Assembly: GCA_002421915.1 (NCBI GenBank)
Contig: DISA01000081.1
Coordinates: forward strand, 211 to 15,234
DNA length: 15,024 nucleotides
Source: Gallionellaceae bacterium UBA6222
GTDB lineage: Bacteria; Pseudomonadota; Gammaproteobacteria; Burkholderiales; Gallionellaceae
Direction: 5' to 3'
The notes beneath the pieces are model-generated. The model worked only from the letters and a program-made list of their open reading frames with translations, did not search any database and was not told the DNA's origin. Made by a program: the position numbers and the translations under genes. Positions within the stretch are counted from its first letter, which is position 1, and each line of letters begins with the position of its first letter. This document shows, one piece after another, positions 1-6,966 of the stretch.

Positions 1-278
1 GTGAAGTCCTGCAACACGATGCGCGCGACGACGAAGGGGATCTCTTCGGTGCGCGGCGCGTTCGGTTTCCAGTTCGCCAGTTCGCGCACGTGCTGTTCGG
101 TCACCTTCTTGCCGTCGCAGTTGCGCAGCACCGATTCCAGCACGATGCGGATCGAGACCGGCAGGCGCGAAATGTTGCCAACGCCCGCTTTTTCCAGCGC
201 GGGCAGGGAATACAGCGTGGCTTGTTTGCCGGAGGCGAGCTGGAACGGCCGGCGGGTGTTGAATGGATCGTTTGACAT
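1..278 (-). CDS. acnA: Aconitate hydratase A, N-terminal part (cut by window edge)
   Basis: The reverse strand from 278 to 1 encodes 92 codons beginning MSNDPFNTRRPFQLASGK and running to VVARIVLQDF at the window edge. This matches the N-terminus of AcnA/IRP1-type aconitases, including the conserved SIRIVLESVLRNCDG stretch and the RIVLQDF strand that normally continues as TGVP. Such enzymes are about 890-900 residues long, so roughly 10% is present, and the cysteines that bind the [4Fe-4S] cluster lie outside the window. Family knowledge: a cytoplasmic TCA-cycle enzyme that isomerises citrate to isocitrate. The ATG at 276-278 has a good GGAGG (287-291, read on the minus strand) eight bases upstream. 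It is transcribed away from the signalling genes, with a TATAAT box at 316-321. Confidence 0.93.
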   Translation of the reverse strand, partial: MSNDPFNTRRPFQLASGKQATLYSLPALEKAGVGNISRLPVSIRIVLESVLRNCDGKKVTEQHVRELANWKPNAPRTEEIPFVVARIVLQDF

Positions 279-315
279 GAAATGCGCCTCCAAAAAATGA
301 AAAATCAGGTGCGTG

Positions 316-321
316 ATTATA
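316..321 (-). promoter_or_regulatory. -10 box upstream of acnA
   Basis: The minus strand reads TATAAT here, a perfect sigma-70 -10 hexamer, 37 bases before the acnA start codon and 24 bases before its GGAGG. No convincing TTGACA lies 16-18 bases further upstream; the region reads about ACCCAC. The promoter may be weak in its -35 or activator-dependent. Confidence 0.5.
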
Positions 322-396
322 GAACCCTGTTATTCCCCGTGGGTCCGGTTTCACACCGAAAGAGCGGAATCCCGGCGACGCAATTCTGTGTCCAGC

Positions 397-428
397 CAAA
401 TTCCCCGCTAAAGATTGCCGGGAATTTG
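397..428. repeat. 9-bp inverted repeat in the acnA divergent intergenic region
   Basis: CAAATTCCC at 397-405 is matched exactly by GGGAATTTG at 420-428, with a 14-base centre. It lies inside the 253-bp gap between acnA and the small plus-strand gene, upstream of the acnA -10 box. There is no T-run after it, so it is not an intrinsic terminator. It could be an operator for a dimeric regulator or a chance palindrome. The rest of 279-531 shows no other gene. Confidence 0.5.
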
Positions 429-531
429 CCGATGAGATGCGAGTACGGCCGTCTATTTTGCGGTGTTGTAGCACTGATGCACTTGTGCTGATTTTTAAGA
501 TGCACACCCAAATCCTGAAGAGAGTGCGGCT

Positions 532-708
532 TTGTTGATTTCCTGGAATTTTCCACTGGTCATCCTGTTGGTGGTGATCGCCTTCATCGGTTCCCATACC
601 GCACTGATCCATGCCCGGCGCATGCGGGTCAAGCACGGCAAACCGCTGCCGCACGGAGATTTTGAGGCGTTGCTGGCGAGTAATAGGGCAAAATACCGCG
701 CCCTGTAA
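532..708 (+). CDS. Small single-helix membrane protein, unrecognised
   Basis: I do not recognise this 58-residue protein. It starts at one of two consecutive TTG codons (532 or 535), with the purine-rich AAGAGAG (518-524) upstream. The in-frame stop at 496-498 and the absence of ATG or GTG before the helix make TTG the likely start. Residues about 3-23 (SWNFPLVILLVVIAFIG) form one hydrophobic helix. They are followed by a basic stretch (HARRMRVKHGKPLP) and a short polar tail ending KYRAL. This suggests an N-out, C-in anchor with a cytoplasmic tail. Codon use is clearly coding-like (many CTG, ATC, GCC and CGC), whereas the overlapping +2 frame is Cys/Arg-rich noise. It ends 28 bases before the first GGDEF/EAL gene and is probably co-transcribed with it. 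Whether it is a partner of that sensor is unknown. Confidence 0.6.
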   Translation: MLISWNFPLVILLVVIAFIGSHTALIHARRMRVKHGKPLPHGDFEALLASNRAKYRAL

Positions 709-736
709 CCGGGGCTGGAAAAACAAAGGTAATTTA

Positions 737-3505
737 GTGGCAATTAAATTCAACACACTTGGAGCACGCCTCACTGTCACCATGTTGCTGATGGCGCTTT
801 TGCCGGTCGTGGTCATTGGCTGGATGGCCTATGCCACGATGGTGGAGACCGTCAAATCAGAGCGGATCAAAGCGGTGGGGCACATTGCCGATTCAAAACA
901 CGACCAATTGGTCATGGTGCTGACCCGGGCAAATATCAGGGCAGAGCATTTCCTGTCGGACCTGGATACCCAATGCGGTAACAATGTCACCGGGCTGAAT
1001 CGGCGTTGTGCGACCAGTTTGATCAAGACTTACCTGGCTGCAGAAGGCGCCATCGGGGCAAACTTGCGCGGCAAGGACGGGGCTGACCTCACTGTCGGTT
1101 CTTCTGCGGCGAAGAACAGGGAATACATTACTTTTCAAGCCGGGCAACTGGCCCAGTTTTCCGGTGCCAGCCCCCGGGGCAACCAGTCATACTTCATCGA
1201 AGTGGAAGATAGATCGACCGTATTCCGCTTGTTCATTACCTATCCATCCTCAACCCTTGATCCCATTTTTAATCCGCCGCCGGCAGACCTGGGGCGTTCG
1301 GGAGAAACCTTTCTGGCGGATGGCGAAGGTTATTTTGTCACCCAGCCCAGATATGATTCGGCACAATGGGGCAGTACCCGCATTTCCACCCCGCAGATGC
1401 GGGCCTGTCTGAACGGGCAGAATGGTGAAGCACTTGATCTGGATTACCGTGACATAGCCATTATTCACAGCTTCCGCTTTGTTCCTGAATTCGGTTCGGC
1501 CTGCATCAAGGCCAACATCACCCGGGAAGAGGCTTTTGCCCCGGTAAAGGCGCTGGAGCAGAAAATCATTGTCACGATGTTCCTGTTTGGCATGATCCTG
1601 TTCGTGATGGCTGTCTATCTGGCGAGAAGTATCGTGAAGCCGATCACCCGGCTCACGAAAGTGACCAAAGCCATCGCAGCGGGGGATGACAAGATTCAGG
1701 CGGACACGACAGGGCGCGGCGAAATATCGGAACTGGCTGTTTCATTCAACCGCATGACTGACCGGCTGCACGAGTCTCGGGATGACATGCATCGCCTGCT
1801 CAACTCGATGATTGAAGGTGTATGTGGTGTGGATACCGGCGGTAACTGTACCTTCGTCAACCAGTCGTTCCTGCGGATGCTGGGTTACCGGAACGAAAAT
1901 GAAGTGCTGGGCAAGCACATACATGAAATCATCCATCACTCCCGTGCCGATGGCAGTCCTTGTCTGGCAACTGAATGCAGGATATATCGCGCTTACCAGA
2001 CCAATCAGGCAGCCAATGTTGCGGACGAGGTGTTTTGGCGCCGGGACGGTGTTGCGATCCCGGTCGAATACTGGTCTCATCCCATCATCACCCGGGGTGT
2101 TGTAACCGGCGCAATCGCCACCTTTGTTGATATCACCGAGCGCAAAAAAGCGGAAGAAGATATCAGCCGCCTGGCTTTCTACGATTCGCTGACCGGCCTG
2201 CCCAATCGTCGTTTGCTGGTCGATCGCCTGCAACATGCCCTGGCAAATAGCGCGCGCAACGACAGGCATGGCGCGATCATGTTCATTGATCTGGATAACT
2301 TCAAGGGAATCAACGACACCAAGGGGCACGATTGCGGTGATGTGATCCTGGTTGAAGTGGCACGGCGCCTGCTGTCCTGTGTGCGCGAGGGCGATACGGT
2401 GGCCAGGCTAGGCGGTGACGAGTTCGTGGTCATGCTGGAAGAGCTGGACAGTGAGGCGGAGCATGCCGCAACACAGGCTGAAGAGGTGGGTGAGAAAATC
2501 CGCGCTGCGATCAATCAGCCTTATCTGCTCAAGGGTGAGCAGCATCACAGCACTGCCAGCATCGGAATCAGCCTGTTCGTGGATCGCACTACCACCTCGG
2601 ATACCCTGCTCAAGAACGCGGATATTGCGATGTACCAGGCGAAGGGGGCGGGGCGGAATGCCGTGCGTTTTTTCGATCCCAGGATGCAGGCTATTCTGGA
2701 AGCACACGCTTCCATGGAAGCGGATCTGCATGGTGCGCTCGCCAAGGGACAATTCCGGCTTTATTACCAGGCACAGGTTGACAAGGCCGGGCATATTTAC
2801 GGTGCCGAAGCGTTGATCCGCTGGATGCATCCGCAGCGCGGCATGGTGCCTCCCGACCAGTTCATCCCCATTGCCGAAGAGAGCCAGCTGATTGTCGACA
2901 TTGGGCAGTGGGTGCTCGAAACAGCCTGTCAGCGTCTCATCTTGTGGAGCATGGACGAGCAAACACGCAAGCTGATGCTTGCGGTGAATGTCAGTGCGCG
3001 CCAGTTCAAGGCGGACGACTTTGTGGACCGGGTGGCGGCAGTGATACGGGAGCATCGTATCAATCCGGCGCTGCTGAAGCTGGAATTGACCGAGAGCATG
3101 GTGTTGCATGACGTGTCCGACATCGTGGCCAAAATGCACGCGATAAAGGATCTCGGGGTCGGATTGTCCATGGACGATTTCGGTACGGGCTATTCATCGT
3201 TGTCACTTCTGAAGCAGCTTCCGCTGGATCAGCTCAAGATCGACCGGAGTTTTGTGCGCGACATCGCGACCGATCCCGGTGATGCCATCATGGTGCGGAC
3301 CATTATCGGCATGGCGCATAACTTTCACCTGAAAGTCATCGCTGAAGGTGTGGAGAGTGAAGTGCAACAGACTTTTCTCAAACAGCATGGCTGCATGGCG
3401 TATCAGGGATACCTGTTCAGCAAGCCGGTGCCCGTGGCAGAATTTGAACAGTTGCTGCACCTCTCCGCCAATGACGGCACCACCCCGGACGCCATCCATG
3501 ACTGA
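737..3505 (+). CDS. Cache-like/HAMP/PAS/GGDEF/EAL membrane c-di-GMP enzyme
   Basis: 922 residues from GTG at 737, which has AAAGGT at 725-730 six bases upstream. Segments in order: transmembrane helix ~13-34; a ~240-residue periplasmic sensor that resembles a Cache domain by its GRSGETFLADGEGYFV segment and has a Cys pair (QCGNN...RRCA); second helix ~277-296; HAMP ~297-350; PAS ~352-472; GGDEF ~474-640; EAL ~657-910. GGDEF is exact (559-563), preceded by REGD, the RxxD product-inhibition site. The EAL domain keeps EAL (691-693), VNVSA, ELTES, DDFGTGYSS, LKID and AEGVE, so both activities look possible. Family role: c-di-GMP synthesis and/or hydrolysis at the inner membrane, set by a periplasmic ligand. 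The gene overlaps the next by 8 bases. An upstream ATG at 611 is rejected because it adds a Cys/Arg-rich tail ahead of the helix. Confidence 0.93.
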   Translation: MAIKFNTLGARLTVTMLLMALLPVVVIGWMAYATMVETVKSERIKAVGHIADSKHDQLVMVLTRANIRAEHFLSDLDTQCGNNVTGLNRRCATSLIKTYLAAEGAIGANLRGKDGADLTVGSSAAKNREYITFQAGQLAQFSGASPRGNQSYFIEVEDRSTVFRLFITYPSSTLDPIFNPPPADLGRSGETFLADGEGYFVTQPRYDSAQWGSTRISTPQMRACLNGQNGEALDLDYRDIAIIHSFRFVPEFGSACIKANITREEAFAPVKALEQKIIVTMFLFGMILFVMAVYLARSIVKPITRLTKVTKAIAAGDDKIQADTTGRGEISELAVSFNRMTDRLHESRDDMHRLLNSMIEGVCGVDTGGNCTFVNQSFLRMLGYRNENEVLGKHIHEIIHHSRADGSPCLATECRIYRAYQTNQAANVADEVFWRRDGVAIPVEYWSHPIITRGVVTGAIATFVDITERKKAEEDISRLAFYDSLTGLPNRRLLVDRLQHALANSARNDRHGAIMFIDLDNFKGINDTKGHDCGDVILVEVARRLLSCVREGDTVARLGGDEFVVMLEELDSEAEHAATQAEEVGEKIRAAINQPYLLKGEQHHSTASIGISLFVDRTTTSDTLLKNADIAMYQAKGAGRNAVRFFDPRMQAILEAHASMEADLHGALAKGQFRLYYQAQVDKAGHIYGAEALIRWMHPQRGMVPPDQFIPIAEESQLIVDIGQWVLETACQRLILWSMDEQTRKLMLAVNVSARQFKADDFVDRVAAVIREHRINPALLKLELTESMVLHDVSDIVAKMHAIKDLGVGLSMDDFGTGYSSLSLLKQLPLDQLKIDRSFVRDIATDPGDAIMVRTIIGMAHNFHLKVIAEGVESEVQQTFLKQHGCMAYQGYLFSKPVPVAEFEQLLHLSANDGTTPDAIHD

Positions 3506-6500
3506 TCACGCCGGTATTTCACCGCGTGACATGGTCGTCAGAATGCTGCTGCTGGTCTCGGCCTACTTTATTGCCGGCAGGCTGGGCCTGCTGCTGCCCT
3601 TTTTTGGCAGCAACATCACGCTGATCTGGCTGCCCACCGGCATCGCGGTCGCGGCCTTGCTGCGCTGGGGCAAGGTCTATTGGCCGGCTATTTTTGTCGG
3701 GGCATTCACCACCAATCTTGCGATCGGCTCACCCCCATTGTTGGCGGCGAGTATCGCATTGGGGAATACGCTCGGCCCGCTGCTTGCGGCTTATCTGTTA
3801 AGGAAGCTGGCGTTCCACAGCGAATTCAACCATGCGCGCGACATTCTGCTGTTGGTGATATCCGCTGCCATCGGGATGACCGTCAGCGCGAGCGGCGGGG
3901 TGGCGAGCCTGGCACTGTTCAGCATGCTGCAGCCGGCTGACATGGTCATGGCGTGGCTATCCTGGTGGGCGGGTGATTTCACCGGTGTGTTGCTGGCAGC
4001 ACCGCTACTGCTCAATCTTTCACGCGCCGAATTGGAAAAATTCCGGGCGCAGCGGATGGAATTCCCGGTTTGGTGTTTGATCATGCTGGCGGCGGGATGG
4101 GGGGTGTTTTTCCCCGGCAACAGTTTCGGTGGGCATTCCTTGCCGCTGGTTTTTACCATCCTGCCGCTGGTTGTCTGGTCGGCCATGCGCTTCGGAGTGG
4201 CGGGGTCATCACTGGGCATACTGCTGCCGGTGACGATCGCCGCATGGGCAACCAGCACGGGGATCGGGCCGTTTCGTACCCAAGACATCCATCACAGCCT
4301 GCTGTTGCTCTGGACGTTTCAAGCCACACTCGTGTTGCTTGGATTGATGGTGGCGGCCCTGCAGGCAGGGCGCAAGCGGGCCGAAGATGAACTGCGTTCG
4401 AGTGATGCGAACCTGCGGGCCATTCTGGATAACTTCCCCTACATGGCATGGCTGAAAGACACAGCGGGCCGTTATGTGTTGGTCAACAAGGTTTACCTTG
4501 AATATTTCCGGCTGAAAGATATGTCGCAGGTTATCGGCAAGACCGATCTTGATTTTCAGCAGAAGGAGTTGGCGGAAATATATCGTTCGAATGACATCGA
4601 TGTCATGACCTCACGCCAACAGAAGTATTTCGAGGATCCCTCGTTCGATGGTAAAGAAACCCATTGGACCGAAACTTTCAAGACACCTGTCATCGACAAG
4701 AATGGTGAGGTGCTGGGTACCGCCGGCTTTGCGCGCGACATCAGCGAGCGCAAGCAGGCCGAGGCCGAATTGCAGCACAACCGTGACTTGCTCAACGAGG
4801 CGCAGCGGCTGGGGCAATTGGGCAGTTGGGAGCTGGATATGGTGAGCGGCGTGTTGCGCTGGACGGATGAGGTTTACCGCATCTTTGAACTTGATCCGGC
4901 GCAGTTCTCGCCCTCCTACGAAAACTTCCTCAACGTGATCCATCCGGATGACCGTGACAAGGTGAACCGGGCTTATACACAGTCGCTGGAGAATCATCAG
5001 CCTTACGACATCGAGCACCGCCTGTTGTTGGCGGATGGGCGCATCAAATGGGTGCGCGAGCACTGCAGCAGCGAGTTTGACGCGTCGGGCAAGCCGCTGC
5101 GTTCGGTGGGGGCGGTGCAGGACGTCACGGGACAGCATCTGGTGGCAGAGCAGCTGCGCATTGCCGCGACCACATTCGAAACACAGGAGGCGATTTGCAT
5201 CACCGATCCGCAGGCCAATATCCTGCGCGTCAACCACGCTTTCGAAGTGCTGTCCGGTTACAGTGCGGAAGAGATGCTCGGGAAGAATCCGCGCATTCTG
5301 CAATCCGGGCGGCATGATGCGGCTTTCTACCAGCTCATGTGGTCGGAACTGCTCAATGCCGGGAAATGGTCGGGAGAGATCTGGGACAGGCGCAAGAATG
5401 GCGAGATCTATCCAAAGTGGATGACGATCACGGCGGTCTGTGATGACCAACATCGGGTGACACACTTCGTCGCTGTATCCGCAGATATCAGCCAGCGCAA
5501 GCAGTCGGAGCAGGAAATCCATCAGTTGGCTTTCTTTGACCCGCTGACCAAATTGCCGAATCGCCGCCTGCTGCTGGATCGGTTGCAGCAGGCAATGGCG
5601 GTCGGTCTGCGCAGCGGCCGCTACGGCGCGTTGCTGTTCCTGGACCTGGATCATTTCAAGACGGTCAATGACACACAGGGCCATGCGGTGGGTGATCTGC
5701 TATTGCTTGAGGTGGCGCGCCGGCTGCAAGCCTGTGTGCGTGAGGGCGACAGCGTGGCGCGGCTGGGCGGTGATGAGTTTGTGGTGGTGCTGGAAGAGCT
5801 GAGCCGGCAACGGGATGACGCGGCCGCCCAAGCCGAACTGGTTGCGGAAAAGATTCGCAACGAACTGAACCAGCCTTACATGCTGGGAGATTACGAATGT
5901 CATTCCACGCCAAGCATCGGCATCAGAATGTTCCGGGGGCATCTGGACAGTGTGGAAGATTTGCTCAAACACGCCGATGTCGCGATGTACCAAGTCAAGG
6001 CGGCAGGGCGCAATGCCATTCGTTTCTTTGATCCGCAGATGCAAACAAACCTGGATATGCGAATCGCATTGGAAACGGATCTGCATCGCGCGCTCGTCGG
6101 CCAGCAATTTCGCCTGTATTACCAGGTGCAGGTGGACGGCCGCGGCAAGGCGACCGGTGCCGAAGCTTTGCTGCGCTGGGAACATCCCGAACGCGGCCTG
6201 GTTTCTCCCGCCGAGTTTATCCCGTTGGCCGAGGAAACCGGGCTGATCGTGCCGATTGGCCTGTGGGTCTTGCAGATTGCCTGCACCCAGCTCAAGGCTT
6301 GGCAACAGAATGTGCAGACCTGTAATCTCACCCTTGCCGTCAACGTCAGCGCCAAACAATTCCGCCAGGCTGATTTTGTCACACAAGTCCAGCGGACTCT
6401 TTTGGAAAGCGGCGCAAGGCCGGCACAGCTCAAGCTGGAACTGACCGAAAGCACCGTGCTGGAGAACGTGGAAGACACCATTGCCAGGATGCGCGAACTG

Positions 6501-6830
6501 AAACTGCTCGGCATCAGTTTTTCGATGGACGACTTCGGCACCGGCTATTCTTCACTGCAATATCTGAAGCGCCTGCCGCTCGACCAGATCAAGATCGACC
6601 AGAGTTTTGTGCGCGACATCACCAGCGACCCCAATGATGCCGCCATCGTGCAAGCCATCATCGCGATGACCGAGGCGCTGGGATTGAATGTGATTGCCGA
6701 AGGGGTGGAGACGGTGGAGCAGGAGCAATTCCTCAAGCTGCGCGGCTGCCATGTGTATCAGGGGTATCTGTTTGGCAAGCCGCTGCCGCTGGAATCATTC
6801 GTCGATAGGCTGAAACAAGAGCCGTTGTGA
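3498..6830 (+). CDS. MASE1/PAS/PAS/PAS/GGDEF/EAL membrane c-di-GMP enzyme
   Basis: 1110 residues from ATG at 3498, which lies inside the end of the previous gene (8-base overlap). No clear ribosome site is visible, so translational coupling is likely. Met12 at 3531 is an alternative start. Residues ~12-292 are a multi-helix MASE1 sensor (SAYFIAGRLGLLLPF, LIWLPTGIAVA, WWAGDFTGVLL). Three PAS domains follow at ~300-420, ~427-550 and ~553-672. GGDEF is at ~675-840 with exact GGDEF at 757-761 and the inhibition site REGD before it. EAL is at ~858-1105 with EAL at 889-891, VNVSA, ELTES, DDFGTG, QIKID and AEGVE intact. MASE1 is a membrane sensor whose ligand is generally unknown; PAS domains may bind haem, flavin or small molecules. 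The second PAS is almost the same DNA as in the next gene (see repeat entries). Confidence 0.93.
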   Translation: MTDHAGISPRDMVVRMLLLVSAYFIAGRLGLLLPFFGSNITLIWLPTGIAVAALLRWGKVYWPAIFVGAFTTNLAIGSPPLLAASIALGNTLGPLLAAYLLRKLAFHSEFNHARDILLLVISAAIGMTVSASGGVASLALFSMLQPADMVMAWLSWWAGDFTGVLLAAPLLLNLSRAELEKFRAQRMEFPVWCLIMLAAGWGVFFPGNSFGGHSLPLVFTILPLVVWSAMRFGVAGSSLGILLPVTIAAWATSTGIGPFRTQDIHHSLLLLWTFQATLVLLGLMVAALQAGRKRAEDELRSSDANLRAILDNFPYMAWLKDTAGRYVLVNKVYLEYFRLKDMSQVIGKTDLDFQQKELAEIYRSNDIDVMTSRQQKYFEDPSFDGKETHWTETFKTPVIDKNGEVLGTAGFARDISERKQAEAELQHNRDLLNEAQRLGQLGSWELDMVSGVLRWTDEVYRIFELDPAQFSPSYENFLNVIHPDDRDKVNRAYTQSLENHQPYDIEHRLLLADGRIKWVREHCSSEFDASGKPLRSVGAVQDVTGQHLVAEQLRIAATTFETQEAICITDPQANILRVNHAFEVLSGYSAEEMLGKNPRILQSGRHDAAFYQLMWSELLNAGKWSGEIWDRRKNGEIYPKWMTITAVCDDQHRVTHFVAVSADISQRKQSEQEIHQLAFFDPLTKLPNRRLLLDRLQQAMAVGLRSGRYGALLFLDLDHFKTVNDTQGHAVGDLLLLEVARRLQACVREGDSVARLGGDEFVVVLEELSRQRDDAAAQAELVAEKIRNELNQPYMLGDYECHSTPSIGIRMFRGHLDSVEDLLKHADVAMYQVKAAGRNAIRFFDPQMQTNLDMRIALETDLHRALVGQQFRLYYQVQVDGRGKATGAEALLRWEHPERGLVSPAEFIPLAEETGLIVPIGLWVLQIACTQLKAWQQNVQTCNLTLAVNVSAKQFRQADFVTQVQRTLLESGARPAQLKLELTESTVLENVEDTIARMRELKLLGISFSMDDFGTGYSSLQYLKRLPLDQIKIDQSFVRDITSDPNDAAIVQAIIAMTEALGLNVIAEGVETVEQEQFLKLRGCHVYQGYLFGKPLPLESFVDRLKQEPL
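4761..5142 (+). repeat. PAS-encoding DNA block, copy 1 of 2
   Basis: This 382-bp stretch encodes the second PAS domain of the MASE1 protein. It aligns without gaps to 8059-8440 with about 20 mismatches by hand count (~95% identity). Within 4896-5084 there is one mismatch in 189 bases (position 4979). Most differences are silent, so the DNA itself, not only the protein, is conserved. Confidence 0.9.
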
Positions 6831-6862
6831 ATAAGTTGCCGATCGGGTGACGGCTCCAATTA

Positions 6863-6892
6863 CCCTGTCCCTGGCAGGGTTGTGCGACAGGG
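6863..6892. repeat. Inverted repeat between the second and third GGDEF/EAL genes
   Basis: CCCTGTC (6863-6869) pairs with GACAGGG (6886-6892) across a 16-base loop. Inside it lies a second small palindrome, CCCTGGCAGGG (6869-6879). It sits in the 136-bp gap after the MASE1 gene. It has no following T-run, so it is at best a weak terminator or an operator. I found no convincing promoter in this gap, so the third gene may be partly read through from upstream. Confidence 0.3.
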
Positions 6893-6966
6893 GCGGACTT
6901 GCCGTGGCTCTGGCAGAATGCAGCATGTTCTAATCACACTGTGCCCCTACGAACCGTGTTCGAGAA

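Noticed and set aside
470..496. Hairpin AGCAC/GTGCT followed by five T
   Set aside because: Only a 5-bp stem with a 10-base loop, and no plus-strand gene upstream that would need a terminator.
611..736. Upstream ATG extending the first GGDEF/EAL protein by 42 residues
   Set aside because: The extra residues are Cys/Arg-rich, overlap the small gene at 532-708 and precede the natural N-terminal helix. GTG at 737 has a ribosome site.
3348..3497. Upstream ATG extending the MASE1 protein by 50 residues
   Set aside because: This stretch lies in the EAL coding region of the previous gene in another frame and its residues are unlike any MASE1 N-terminus.
4611..5684. Long open frame on the minus strand (357 codons)
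   Set aside because: It is antisense to the PAS/GGDEF region of the MASE1 gene, which is certain from its domains; the His/Gln/Arg-rich product has no recognisable features.
6899..6966. Sigma-54 or sigma-70 promoter before the third sensor gene
   Set aside because: GG and GC spacing does not fit the -24/-12 rule, and the TTGCCG and TCTAAT candidates are 24 bases apart.
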